Shown one piece after another: positions 34,851 through 43,778 of a DNA stretch of 64,000 nt (the first letter of the stretch is position 1; the number at the start of each line of letters is the position of its first letter). The notes below the pieces were generated by a model that searched no databases, was not told the DNA's origin, and saw only the letters and a list, made by a program, of their open reading frames with translations. This stretch comes from Desulforamulus reducens MI-1 (lineage in GTDB: Bacteria > Bacillota > Desulfotomaculia > Desulfotomaculales > Desulfotomaculaceae). A program made the translations under genes and the position numbers. The stretch is taken from positions 1,522,332 to 1,586,331 of the forward strand of contig NC_009253.1 in the NCBI RefSeq assembly GCF_000016165.1, in the 5' to 3' direction.

Positions 34851-36464
34851 ATGATAAGAGTTTCAGGAATTAAGATAACCTTAGATCAAGACGAAGCAGC
34901 TATCAAAAGGGAACTGCTGACGAAACTCAAAATTAAAGAAAAGGAACTGGTTGAGTATAGCATTTTTAAATGTTCTGTTGATGCCAGAAAAAAAGACAAT
35001 GTCTTTTTTGTTTATACGATAGATGCAGTGATTAACAATGAAGATAAAATTCTCAAAAGGTTTGCTAGGGACAAAGATGTTTCTTCCTCGCCAGACCTAA
35101 ACTATGAATATACCAAACCCGGAGATATTCCATTAAAAAATAGGCCTGTGATTATAGGAACAGGTCCTGCTGGTTTATTTGCCGGCCTAATTTTAGCAGT
35201 TATGGGTTATCGGCCTTTATTATTGGAACGAGGCTCGGACGTTGACACAAGAACTGAGGCAGTAAGAACCTTTTGGAAAACCGGAAAACTGGACACAGAA
35301 TGTAATGTCCAATTTGGAGAAGGCGGAGCAGGGACTTTTTCGGACGGCAAGTTAACTACCTTGATTCGGGATCTGCGTTGCCGTAAAGTGTTGGAGGAAA
35401 TGGTAGCTGCTGGAGCACCTGCTGAGATATTATATGCCCATAAACCCCACGTGGGCACAGATGTCTTACGGGAAGTTGTTAAAAACATTCGGCAACGTAT
35501 TATTAGTCTAGGAGGAGATGTTTGCTTTAATACCAAAGTAACAGATATTAAAGTAGAGCAGGGCGTGGTAACTGGAGTAGAGTTTAATGGTGAAGCATTC
35601 ATCGATACTGAAGTGGTTCTTCTGGCCGTTGGCCACAGTGCTCGGGATACTTTTAAAATGTTATATGATAAGGGAATAAGGATTACACCGAAGGCCTTCT
35701 CCATAGGTGTTAGAATTGAGCATCCTCAGGAGTTGATTAACCAGGCCCAATATAAGCAGTTTGCTCACCATTCTAAGCTTGGCCCAGCAGAATATAAATT
35801 ATCTTATCACTCTCCCAGTGGAAGATCGGCCTACACCTTTTGCATGTGCCCAGGTGGTTTGGTTGTGGCAGCTGCTTCTGAGGAAGGTGGCGTTGTTACC
35901 AATGGTATGAGTGAGCATGCCCGAAATGCCAACAATGCTAATAGTGCTTTGCTGGTGGGTGTAACCCCTGCGGATTATGGCAGTGAACATCCCTTGGCAG
36001 GTGTGGAGTTTCAAAGGCAATGGGAAAGGAAGGCCTTTGAGTTGGCCGGAGCAAATTACCATGCTCCTGCTCAATTGGTGGGGGATTTTCTTTTGGATAG
36101 GCCTTCAGAAAAAATAGGGCACGTTGAACCCTCCTACCGCAAAGGTATTACTTTAGCAGAGCTTAAGCATTGTCTTCCTCCTTATGTGGTGGAAACATTA
36201 AGGGAAGCGATTCTTGATTTTGATAAAAAGCTAAAGGGTTTTGCTATATCCGATGCTGTACTTACTGGTGTTGAGACAAGAAGTTCCTCTCCCGTTCGGA
36301 TTGAACGTAACGAGCAGAGGCAGTCTAACATAATTGGACTTTACCCCGCAGGTGAGGGTGCAGGCTATGCCGGGGGAATTGTTTCCGCTGCGGTGGACGG
36401 GATTCGGGTTGCTGAAGCAATTATTGCAAAATATAAACCCCTAGGAGATGGAACCTATGTCTAA
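34851..36464 (+). CDS. FAD-dependent oxidoreductase (NAD(FAD)-utilising dehydrogenase family)
   Basis: 537 residues; ATG 34851 begins MIRVSGIKITLDQDE, matching the family's N-terminal domain, and GGAGGAAGGAAG precedes it, so the earlier in-frame ATG at 34788 is not used. Dinucleotide-binding motif IIGTGPAGLFAG (103-108). The motifs NVQFGEGGAGTFSDGKL, GTDVL and late YPAGEGAGYAGGI are typical of the YtfP-like/uncharacterised FAD dehydrogenase family. Electron partners unknown. It overlaps the next FAD gene by eight bases. Confidence 0.88.
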   Translation: MIRVSGIKITLDQDEAAIKRELLTKLKIKEKELVEYSIFKCSVDARKKDNVFFVYTIDAVINNEDKILKRFARDKDVSSSPDLNYEYTKPGDIPLKNRPVIIGTGPAGLFAGLILAVMGYRPLLLERGSDVDTRTEAVRTFWKTGKLDTECNVQFGEGGAGTFSDGKLTTLIRDLRCRKVLEEMVAAGAPAEILYAHKPHVGTDVLREVVKNIRQRIISLGGDVCFNTKVTDIKVEQGVVTGVEFNGEAFIDTEVVLLAVGHSARDTFKMLYDKGIRITPKAFSIGVRIEHPQELINQAQYKQFAHHSKLGPAEYKLSYHSPSGRSAYTFCMCPGGLVVAAASEEGGVVTNGMSEHARNANNANSALLVGVTPADYGSEHPLAGVEFQRQWERKAFELAGANYHAPAQLVGDFLLDRPSEKIGHVEPSYRKGITLAELKHCLPPYVVETLREAILDFDKKLKGFAISDAVLTGVETRSSSPVRIERNEQRQSNIIGLYPAGEGAGYAGGIVSAAVDGIRVAEAIIAKYKPLGDGTYV

Positions 36465-37698
36465 TAAGGGTACAAAAATCATCATTGTGGGTGGGGGGGC
36501 CGCCGGGTTAATGGCGGCCATCATGGCCAGTCGAAGCGGAGCCAGTGTTACCCTTCTGGAGAAAAATCAACGAGTTGGTAAAAAAATTCTTGCCACAGGC
36601 AACGGGCGATGCAACCTAACGAATATCAATATAGATATTCGTTATTTTCACGGGGCTTTACCTAAGTTTGCTATGACTGCATTAAACCGCTTTGATAACT
36701 ACCAGACCATTGATTTTTTTGAGCAACTAGGTATATCCCATAAAGTGGAGGAAAGGGGCAAGGTTTTTCCCTTTTCCAATCAGGCTTCCAGTGTTTTGGA
36801 TGTATTAAGATATGAAGTAGAGCAGTTAGGTGTAGAAACCTTTGTTGAGTCAGAAGTTAAGGAAATAAAAAAAGTTGATGGTGGTTTTGAAATACTGGCG
36901 AAGAATAGTAGTAAGTTCTTTGCCCATAAGGTGATTTTAGCAACGGGTGGTAAAGCTGCTCCCAGCCTTGGTTCTACAGGTAGTGGTTATCAGCTAGCGG
37001 AAAGATTAGGACACAACTTAATAGAGCCCTTCCCTGCTCTGGTACAACTTAAGTTGGCAGAGCCATTTTTAAAACAGATAAAAGGCATAAAATTTGATGG
37101 GGAAGCCGAGATTGTTGTTAATACAAAGACCTTGGCAAAAACCGCAGGAGAAATCCTTTTCACAGAGTATGGTATTTCGGGTCCGCCTATTTTTGATCTT
37201 AGTCGTACAGCCTCCCAATGGTTACATAAAAATAAAAAGGTCTGGCTTAAGATTTCTATGATCACACATCTGTCTAGGGAGGAGTTGTCACAATATATTC
37301 AGAAACGTTTTCGGGATAACCCCTCTAAAACCCTGGTTTTTAGTTTTGTGGGTTTTATTAACAAACAATTGGTTCCGGTTTTGTTAAAGCAGGCAGGCAT
37401 TAAAGATATTAATAAGAAAGTAGCACAGGTTACGACTGCTGAGCGAGAAAGAATTCTACAGATACTACAGGACTGGCGCTTTGAAGTTACCGGGACCAAT
37501 ACGTGGTCCGCCGCCCAGGTAACAGCTGGAGGAGTTGATGTCCGGGATATAAACCCCAAAACGATGGAATCTAAAATTGTTCCGGGGTTATATTTTGCCG
37601 GAGAGATTATGGATATAGACGGCGACTGCGGTGGGTATAACTTACAATGGGCTTGGTCCTCTGGCTACATAGCAGGGAAAAGTGCAGCGTTGTCCTAA
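36457..37698 (+). CDS. HI0933/BaiN-family flavoprotein
   Basis: 413 residues; ATG 36457 is chosen since AGGAG lies nine bases upstream. N-terminal IIIVGGGAAGLMAAI FAD motif (12-17 GGGAAG), then LLEKNQRVGKKILATGNG RCNLTN typical of the HI0933-like family, and C-terminal GLYFAGEIMDIDGDCGGYNLQWA. Family members are flavoproteins that reduce organic substrates or act in iron/RNA metabolism; role here unknown. Translation is coupled to the upstream FAD oxidoreductase by overlap. Confidence 0.9.
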   Translation: MSNKGTKIIIVGGGAAGLMAAIMASRSGASVTLLEKNQRVGKKILATGNGRCNLTNINIDIRYFHGALPKFAMTALNRFDNYQTIDFFEQLGISHKVEERGKVFPFSNQASSVLDVLRYEVEQLGVETFVESEVKEIKKVDGGFEILAKNSSKFFAHKVILATGGKAAPSLGSTGSGYQLAERLGHNLIEPFPALVQLKLAEPFLKQIKGIKFDGEAEIVVNTKTLAKTAGEILFTEYGISGPPIFDLSRTASQWLHKNKKVWLKISMITHLSREELSQYIQKRFRDNPSKTLVFSFVGFINKQLVPVLLKQAGIKDINKKVAQVTTAERERILQILQDWRFEVTGTNTWSAAQVTAGGVDVRDINPKTMESKIVPGLYFAGEIMDIDGDCGGYNLQWAWSSGYIAGKSAALS

Positions 37699-37722
37699 GG
37701 TACTGACTAAAGGGAGTATAAT

Positions 37723-38859
37723 ATGCCAAGATTAAAGGCCCTAAAATTAAAAATGCCCTTTGGGGCAAGGATGATTAAGACCGCCATTGCAGTGATGTTA
37801 TCCTTCTATATAGCTCACAAATATCAATTAAATGCCGTGGTGGCAGTTATATCAGCCATTATTAATGTCCAGCCTACTTTAAGTCGTTCTCTTCGAAATG
37901 CCATTGAACAAATTATTGTTCATGTTGTTGGTATGGTGATAGGTTTAGGTGTAGGCTATCTCTGGGCCCCCGGGCCTTTGGCCATGGGAGTTGCTACACC
38001 GCTGGTTATTTGGTCTGCTTTAAGATTGGGGTATGGTGAAGTTGCCATGGCACTGTTGCCCATGGTTATTATATTAAGTTCACCGGAAGAAGCATTTTTG
38101 ACGGAAGCCCTTTATAGAAGCATCGTCATATTTTTAGGTTTGGGTGTGGGGATTGCTGTAAATGGCTTGATAGCGCCACCCCGTTACCGAGACCGTTTGC
38201 TGACGCGTTTACAAGAATTAAATGATGTCACTGTGGACTTCTTTGGTTCATTGGCCAATGATTTTACAGTTCCTAAGTTAATACCCTATGAAGAATATGA
38301 GAAAAAACGTTTGGAGGTAAAAAGTTTACTAAAGGAATGTCGCTTGTATCTTGAACTTTGGCGGGAACAATTAGGGCAGAAGAGAACACCCTTCCCCTGG
38401 CAGGATCAATTAATTGAACAGTATATAGATTTTAATACCAACCTCTATCACAAAAGCAAAGACATTTTTGAGAATACCCGTGAGCGCATTGCCTGGCGGG
38501 AACAAATGGGTCAGCCTATCATTACGCCGGAATTTGAGGCCATATTGGCAATGCTTCAACATGGCATAGATGATTTTCGCCGTTTAAATAATCAATTAAG
38601 AATGTCTATGTTTAAAGGGGTGCCTGCCCAACATTATCCCGTAGATGATAAATTCTGGCAAGAAATGAGCGATTATGTGGATCTGTGGCATGAAAAACTA
38701 ACCGGAGCCTATTATATGCATGCACTGCTCTTTTTGGCTGTGGTGGCAAATAATTTGAAGTATGCTAACAGGACAGTAAAAGAATATCTAAACATTATTC
38801 ACGAAAATCAGGATATCGCATCCAGAGAGATCAGAAAAAGACTGGACTCAGGACTTTAA
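37723..38859 (+). CDS. Aromatic acid exporter family (FUSC-like) membrane protein
   Basis: 378 residues. N-terminal half has about five hydrophobic helices (MIKTAIAVMLSFYIAH, VVAVISAIINVQP, IIVHVVGMVIGLGVGYL and later) in the pattern of ArAE_1/FUSC-like transporters, and the C-terminal half is a long soluble coiled region (EEYEKKRLEVKSLLKECRL). Such proteins are proposed aromatic acid efflux components. Substrate unknown. It follows the flavoprotein by 24 bases and may belong to its operon. Confidence 0.8.
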   Translation: MPRLKALKLKMPFGARMIKTAIAVMLSFYIAHKYQLNAVVAVISAIINVQPTLSRSLRNAIEQIIVHVVGMVIGLGVGYLWAPGPLAMGVATPLVIWSALRLGYGEVAMALLPMVIILSSPEEAFLTEALYRSIVIFLGLGVGIAVNGLIAPPRYRDRLLTRLQELNDVTVDFFGSLANDFTVPKLIPYEEYEKKRLEVKSLLKECRLYLELWREQLGQKRTPFPWQDQLIEQYIDFNTNLYHKSKDIFENTRERIAWREQMGQPIITPEFEAILAMLQHGIDDFRRLNNQLRMSMFKGVPAQHYPVDDKFWQEMSDYVDLWHEKLTGAYYMHALLFLAVVANNLKYANRTVKEYLNIIHENQDIASREIRKRLDSGL

Positions 38860-38888
38860 AAAGATTTTTAGTGGGGTTGGCAACTCTG

Positions 38889-38897
38889 TGCTATAAT
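38889..38897 (+). promoter_or_regulatory. Extended -10 promoter candidate for the 38933 gene
   Basis: TGCTATAAT at 38889-38897 is an exact extended -10 (TGnTATAAT) 36 bases before the start. No good -35 lies 17 bases upstream, as is allowed for extended -10 promoters. Confidence 0.5.
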
Positions 38898-38932
38898 GGG
38901 AAAATAATGAATACAACCCAGGGGTGAGAAAT

Positions 38933-39328
38933 TTGGCTACGTTGGCTGAAGAGATTCGAAAGAAAAGATTAATTTTTACCCTTTTATTCGTAACCTTTAC
39001 TGCTATTTATGGCATTTTTTCCTGGCAAGGGGAAATTCGGTTAACGGAACAGCAGCTTCAGTATGTTGTACTGGGCTGGAGGTTGTCCCTGGCAGTTCTT
39101 TCCCTATGGTTTGGTTATGCCGTAGGAATTAGGAAGCAAACCACCTGGTTTGTGAGTATGTTAGCCATTTTGCCCATTGTATCTTGGTTGGGTGTACTGT
39201 ATCTGTTGTTTAAAAGTGGTTCGATGCTGGTGGAGGCAAAGAAAGGTGAGGTAGTTCATATAGGCTCCCCGGGTAAGGAAACCAGAGCGGGCAAGGTTCA
39301 TCAAAACAGGAAAAAACGCAAAAAATAA
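38933..39328 (+). CDS. Small membrane protein, unrecognised
   Basis: 131 residues from TTG 38933 (MATLAEEIRKKRLIFTLL), chosen because AGGGGTGA lies five bases upstream; a GTG at 38924 is inside that motif. Three hydrophobic helices (LIFTLLFVTFTAIYGIF, LSLAVLSLWFGYAVGI, SMLAILPIVSWLGVLYLLF) and a basic C-terminus rich in Lys/Arg (HQNRKKRKK). Positive-inside reasoning puts the tail in the cytoplasm. Not recognised. Confidence 0.65.
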   Translation: MATLAEEIRKKRLIFTLLFVTFTAIYGIFSWQGEIRLTEQQLQYVVLGWRLSLAVLSLWFGYAVGIRKQTTWFVSMLAILPIVSWLGVLYLLFKSGSMLVEAKKGEVVHIGSPGKETRAGKVHQNRKKRKK

Positions 39329-39361
39329 ATTTTGGTTCCGAAAATGAGGCAGAAGTTTCTT

Positions 39362-39392
39362 AGACTATGGCAATTTAGTCATAGTCTTTTTT
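39362..39392 (+). terminator. Terminator after the 38933 gene
   Basis: AGACTATG (39362-39369) pairs with CATAGTCT (39380-39387) and is followed by a run of T (TTTTTTATTTT). Confidence 0.88.
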
Positions 39393-39434
39393 ATTTTGTG
39401 GCAAAATAGGAAAAACTGTGATTTGGAGGTTGCC

Positions 39435-40724
39435 GTGACTAAATTAACATATGATGATATTTTTAAAGATCTTGTTAAATCTGCCTTTGACGGGAAACTG
39501 GAACAAAAAATTAAAAAATTAGAAAAGCAAGGAGACAAGCATATTCAGGAGTACATAAACTACGCCACAGGTGGAGGGGACTCTGACAAGGTTATTTTTA
39601 AGATAAGGGATTGTGATCTGGATTGTGGGTGCAATGATCCAGGATGTCAGGTTTCCTGTTTAATGGGTGCCATTGAACGGGATGAAGAGGGAAAGGTGGT
39701 TATTAGAAGCGGAGATTGCAATGATTGTGGTGAGTGTGTAAATGTTTGCCAGCATGACTGTTTGATAGATAAAAAAGAGTTTATCCCCCTAGTGGAGGTA
39801 TTAAAGGACCGTAAAGTTCCGGTATACGCCATCATAGCCCCAGCCTTTATTGGTCAGTTTGGCTCAGAAGTTACACCGGGGAAAATGAGGGCGGCTCTAA
39901 AAAGGTTGGGTTTCTACGGGATGGTAGAGGTGGCTCTGTTTGCGGATATATTAACCTTTAGAGAAGCTTTGGAATTTGATGCCCATGTGCGTAAAGAGGG
40001 AGATTTTGTACTTACCAGCATGTGTTGTCCCATGTGGGTATCAATGGTGAAAAAGGTATATAAACAATTGGCCCCCCATATAACCCCTTCGGTATCACCG
40101 ATGGTAGCTTGCGGTCGAGGTGTCAAGAAGCTTCACCCGGATGCCAAGGTGGTCTTCATAGGTCCCTGCATCGCGAAAAAAGCAGAGGCAAAGGAGCCTG
40201 ATGTAAGAGATGCTGTTGATGTTGTCATCACATTTAAAGAACTAAGGCAGATTTTTGAAGCTGTGGGTATCAATCCAGCAGAGATGGAGGAAGATGAAAA
40301 GGAACACTCCTCCACTGGCGGAAGGATATATGCCCGTACCGGCGGGGTCAGTAAGGCAGTGGCAGATACGTTAAAGAGAATAAGACCAGATAAGCCTATC
40401 CAGATTAAAGCCGTTCAAGCCCATGGTGTAAAGGAATGCCGTAAAATGTTACAGGATGCCTTAGAGGGAAAAATATCTGCTAATTTTTATGAAGGTATGG
40501 GCTGTGTGGGTGGCTGTGTGGGAGGTCCCCATGTCTTAATAGACCCTGCCCAGGGTACTGACCTGGTTAATGATTATGGAGAAGAAGCGTTAAGCCTCAC
40601 ACCGGCTGACAACAAATATGTTTTGACTCTGCTTAAAAGTCTTGGTTTTGATGATATTGAAGATTTGTTTGATGAAGAAAAAGCTAAGATTTTTAGTAGA
40701 AGTTTTAACCAACAACCGGAATAG
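39435..40724 (+). CDS. Monomeric [FeFe] hydrogenase, group B-like
   Basis: 429 residues; GTG 39435 has GGAGG five bases upstream. N-terminal part carries two [4Fe-4S] sites (CDLDCGCNDPGCQVSC near 55-72 and CNDCGECVNVCQHDC near 92-106). The H-cluster motifs are present but in the variant form: TSMCCP (T194-P199), GPCIAKKAE (C245) and GMGCVGGCVGG (C357, C361), instead of TSCCPxW, MPCxxK and ExMxCxGGC. I recall this variant set as the group B ([FeFe] CpIII-like) signature. It catalyses H2 turnover with ferredoxin or an unknown partner, in the cytoplasm (no Tat signal). No maturase is in the window. Stands alone. Confidence 0.85.
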   Translation: MTKLTYDDIFKDLVKSAFDGKLEQKIKKLEKQGDKHIQEYINYATGGGDSDKVIFKIRDCDLDCGCNDPGCQVSCLMGAIERDEEGKVVIRSGDCNDCGECVNVCQHDCLIDKKEFIPLVEVLKDRKVPVYAIIAPAFIGQFGSEVTPGKMRAALKRLGFYGMVEVALFADILTFREALEFDAHVRKEGDFVLTSMCCPMWVSMVKKVYKQLAPHITPSVSPMVACGRGVKKLHPDAKVVFIGPCIAKKAEAKEPDVRDAVDVVITFKELRQIFEAVGINPAEMEEDEKEHSSTGGRIYARTGGVSKAVADTLKRIRPDKPIQIKAVQAHGVKECRKMLQDALEGKISANFYEGMGCVGGCVGGPHVLIDPAQGTDLVNDYGEEALSLTPADNKYVLTLLKSLGFDDIEDLFDEEKAKIFSRSFNQQPE

Positions 40725-40809
40725 TTTAAAAGCTGGTTATGCCAAGCCCTTTTAGGCACTGGTGGCGGACTTAGTTATATTGGAAAGGTCATACTTTCTA
40801 TTTGAAAAT

Positions 40810-40845
40810 AAAGTGCAGTTAAACCGATTTGTTTAACTGCACTTT
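40810..40845. terminator. Bidirectional terminator
   Basis: Perfect 15-base arms (AAAGTGCAGTTAAAC at 40810-40824 and complement 40831-40845) with a six-base loop, located between the convergent hydrogenase and the gene at 40849. Confidence 0.85.
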
Positions 40846-40848
40846 AGC

Positions 40849-41091
40849 TTACATTTGCTGTTGTTTTAAGTAACTTAAAATTTTGCTAAACTGCATGTTT
40901 ACCAGTTCATTAACCGGCACGCCGACTTCTTCCGAACGTTTTTCAATGACATGGATTTGATTCCGCAAAAACTCAAAGATGATGTACTCGGCAACATCTT
41001 CTGGTGTAGTACCTTTCATTGTGGCGTACTCTTCTAGCATTTTCATGGTTTCTTCCGACAGATTAAGTTCAAACTCTTTGTTTTCTTCCAT
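40849..41091 (-). CDS. Hypothetical protein, 80 aa, RHH-like appearance
   Basis: ATG 41091 (MEENKEFELNLSEETMKML) is preferred, with AAGGTG eight bases upstream; an upstream in-frame start at 41184 lacks one. Strand-like FELNLSEETMKMLEEYATMKGTTPEDVAEYIIFEFLR resembles the ribbon-helix-helix layout of small DNA-binding proteins (CopG-like), then a helical C-terminus. This is only a resemblance. Confidence 0.55.
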   Translation of the reverse strand: MEENKEFELNLSEETMKMLEEYATMKGTTPEDVAEYIIFEFLRNQIHVIEKRSEEVGVPVNELVNMQFSKILSYLKQQQM

Positions 41092-41225
41092 TTGCCACAC
41101 CTTCCAATGCTTATTATTATTTACTTCTAGGATAGTTATTCTATGCACAAGCCCCAGTCCCTGCAGAGTATTATAAATTTGCAAAGAAAACTTTAATCAC
41201 CCCTAGGACAAATTTGTTCCTGTAG

Positions 41226-41462
41226 CTAAGCGGCTCTTGATGGAGGCTCCTCAATATCTTTCGTTGTCCTGGGTGAAAGTTTTCTTTGTACAGCAAAGGT
41301 TGGTGTTTGGGAACTGAGAAGAGATAAAAAATTTTTCGGCAGTCTAACCATAAAAAGTATTGTACAGCTGATCAAAGCCATGATTGTGCAAGCTATAGCT
41401 ATGAGTATCCAGGCAGGAAAAGCAAGTATTTTCCCCACGGGTATTATCCAGGTTCTTATCAT
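41226..41462 (-). CDS. Small single- or double-span membrane protein
   Basis: 78 residues from ATG with AAGGAGG eight bases upstream. One long hydrophobic stretch (ILAFPAWILIAIACTIMALISCTILFMV, about 12-39) and a basic/Pro-rich tail (SSQTPTFAVQRKLSPRTTKD). No recognised family. No gene precedes it within 218 bases except the divergent gene at 41681. Confidence 0.55.
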   Translation of the reverse strand: MIRTWIIPVGKILAFPAWILIAIACTIMALISCTILFMVRLPKNFLSLLSSQTPTFAVQRKLSPRTTKDIEEPPSRAA

Positions 41463-41680
41463 AATATCAACCTCCTTTTTTTGATTGTGATTTATATCAC
41501 TTTCGTGGAGTCAATATATCATATATTTCCATTGTTTTCATCCTCTCTATAAAAATATAACTAGAAAAAATATTGATAAGATTCTGATAATAAAAGACAA
41601 CAAGCAAATTAAAAAAATCACAAGGGTTTAGAGCTTTTGTTGTCGAATAAACTACTAAACCATAGGAAGGGAGCTTTCTT

Positions 41681-42502
41681 ATGTCCTACAATTATAAAAA
41701 GGAATTGATGGAACAGTTAGATAAGGATACATTGCCTGAAATTCAGATGAATAATTATTTTACCTTTGAATGTAAAAGTCAGTGTATGGGAAGATGCTGC
41801 AATTCCATCACCATTCTCCTGGACCCCTGGGATATTGAAATTATGGCCAGATATCTGGGAATGTCCGGGCAACATTTCTTAACCGAATATTGCAAAGTAG
41901 ATTTCAGCAATCAATTAAAATGGTCCTATGTTAGGCTAAAACATGCGGAAGACGGGCCTTGTATTTTTATGTTGGAAGATGGCAGATGCGAAATATACCC
42001 TGTTCGCTCTCGAAACTGTAGAACTTTTCCCATTGGCCGAGCTGTTCGCTTTGAACAGGACGGAAGTAAAGTAGAACGAATGTTTTTTGTAGAAAGAATG
42101 GGTTTTTGTTTAGGGCATAAATCGGAAAAAAGCTGGACGGTTGAGGAATGGCTTGCGGATGCCCAATGCAGTAAATTTTATGAGTTATCCGACCTCTATT
42201 TAGAGGTAATTCATTACGTCACCAATGATCTAAACAGTAAAGAGTGGATGAACGAGAATATTGCCCGGATGCTGTTGCCCTTACTGTACGGTCCGGATAT
42301 GCTTAGACATAAATTAGGCATTTCAGAGGAAAAAGTAGATCATGAAGAATTTTATCGCCGTAGAATGAAGGCCTTAAAGGTTATTTTAACAGATATGGCT
42401 GCTGGTTTTGGCCATGGTCCCCTAGCCCAAAGGGTTAAGGCAGGAGAGACCTTTGCCGGCAGCATAATGGAACGTATGAAACAGGTGCTGGTTTCAGGGT
42501 AG
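41681..42502 (+). CDS. YkgJ-family cysteine cluster protein
   Basis: 273 residues. The N-terminal FECKSQCMGRCCNSITI gives C31, C35, C39, C40; later GPCIFMLEDGRCEIYPVRSRNC completes the YkgJ (zinc/iron-chelating cysteine cluster, UPF0153) domain. The remainder is helical and may bind a partner (EEFYRRRMKALKVILTD). Function unknown in the family. Monocistronic with several stem-loops after the stop. Confidence 0.82.
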   Translation: MSYNYKKELMEQLDKDTLPEIQMNNYFTFECKSQCMGRCCNSITILLDPWDIEIMARYLGMSGQHFLTEYCKVDFSNQLKWSYVRLKHAEDGPCIFMLEDGRCEIYPVRSRNCRTFPIGRAVRFEQDGSKVERMFFVERMGFCLGHKSEKSWTVEEWLADAQCSKFYELSDLYLEVIHYVTNDLNSKEWMNENIARMLLPLLYGPDMLRHKLGISEEKVDHEEFYRRRMKALKVILTDMAAGFGHGPLAQRVKAGETFAGSIMERMKQVLVSG

Positions 42503-42561
42503 TCGTAATGAAAGGGTGTACCCTCAATATTAAAGCCTTAAAAACCTTTGTATTTGAGATT

Positions 42562-42649
42562 TTTCCTTATCTTTACGCCTTAGAGATAAGGAAATCCCTT
42601 TGCAACTTAGTTAACACTCAAAGGGCATACCCTAAATGGTACGCCCTTT
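42562..42649. terminator. Two stem-loops in the convergent gap 42503-42662
   Basis: TTTCCTTATCT (42562-42572) pairs with AGATAAGGAAA (42583-42593). AAAGGGC-N-TACC at 42620-42631 pairs with GGTA-N-GCCCTTT at 42638-42649, a terminator usable from both strands. Nothing coding is seen here. Confidence 0.7.
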
Positions 42650-42662
42650 GATAAAACAATAA

Positions 42663-43574
42663 TTATACCTTAAAGATCTTTTTTATTTCTTCCGAATTAA
42701 TAAAGCCTAGAAAGGTTTGAATAATCGAAGAAGATGGCTTTTCCTTGTTGATAATAATTGAAAAGTTGCGAACGATATTTACATTGGAAATTCGGCAGGT
42801 CTTTACGGTTTTTAACTGTATTTCTTTACTGACTGCTAATCCCGATAAGATCGTAGCTCCTAGACCAGCTTCTACGGCGCCGATAACTGCCTGTGTATTA
42901 CCCAACTCCATAACAGTATTTAGATCAGAAGGGTCCAAGCCTGCACCTTTTAGAGTAGATTCCATAACAACTCGGGTACCGGAACCTTCTTCTCTCAAAA
43001 CAAAGGGAAGGTTGGCAACTTCTTTAATGGTAAGATTCTTTTTAATTGCTAAGGGGTGGTTATAGGGTAAAACAACGAGAAGTTCATCCTCCATAAAGGG
43101 CTTTGAAATGATATTATCATGGGTCACAGGTCCTTCAATAAGTCCTAAATCCAACTTATTATCTAAAATGTGGTCAACAATGTGACGGGTATTGGTTACT
43201 TCAAGATGAATGGTAACCTCTGGATAATCATGATTAAACATACCCATAATTTTTGGCAAAACATTTTCTGCAATGGTATGACTGGCCCCCAAATTCAGGC
43301 TTCCACGAAGTTCTCCCACCAATTCATGAATGTGTTGCTCGGATTGCTCAACGAGGTTCAGTATTTGATTAACATACTTCACCAATACTTCACCAAAACG
43401 AGTTAGTTTAAGTTTTTTATTGGATCGATCAAACAGTTTAGCACCATAATGTTGCTCGAGTAAATAAATATTATGGTTAATGGTTGGTTGAGACAATTCT
43501 AGTAATTTGCTAGCCTTAGTAATGTTCTCAGTTTGCGCAAGGATTTTAAAAACCTTGAAATGAGAAAGGTTCAT
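42663..43574 (-). CDS. LysR-family transcriptional regulator
   Basis: 303 residues. N-terminal winged HTH (FKVFKILAQTENITKASKLLELSQPTINHNIYLLEQHYG, about 5-43) followed by the LysR substrate-binding domain from about 90, with LDLGLIEGP, FVLREEGSGTRVV and GLGATILSGLAV. Closest recalled relatives are the CysB/CbbR-type LTTRs acting on sulfur or carbon metabolism, but ligand identity is not deducible. Divergent from the O-methyltransferase gene over a 200-base gap that holds an 8-bp inverted repeat. Confidence 0.92.
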   Translation of the reverse strand: MNLSHFKVFKILAQTENITKASKLLELSQPTINHNIYLLEQHYGAKLFDRSNKKLKLTRFGEVLVKYVNQILNLVEQSEQHIHELVGELRGSLNLGASHTIAENVLPKIMGMFNHDYPEVTIHLEVTNTRHIVDHILDNKLDLGLIEGPVTHDNIISKPFMEDELLVVLPYNHPLAIKKNLTIKEVANLPFVLREEGSGTRVVMESTLKGAGLDPSDLNTVMELGNTQAVIGAVEAGLGATILSGLAVSKEIQLKTVKTCRISNVNIVRNFSIIINKEKPSSSIIQTFLGFINSEEIKKIFKV

Positions 43575-43634
43575 GGTATCACCTACTATTCTGCCTATTA
43601 CGATTAATATTCCTTATTTTAAACTCTAAAACAA

Positions 43635-43662
43635 CTTTTGTCTGCCAAATTGCTGACAAAAG
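43635..43662. promoter_or_regulatory. Inverted repeat CTTTTGTC-N12-GACAAAAG, probable operator
   Basis: Perfect eight-base arms at 43635-43642 and 43655-43662, in the divergent promoter region 61 bases upstream of the LysR start and 117 bases before the O-methyltransferase. LysR regulators typically bind such interrupted dyads next to their own gene. Confidence 0.5.
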
Positions 43663-43778
43663 AAAAAAGTTTATGTGAGCATATTCCTGTGCAACAAATA
43701 ATAGACCATGATGTCGAATATCACTTCTTTTTTAGATATAATAGTAATGTTGTATAAAAAGGTATTTAGGAGGTCATT

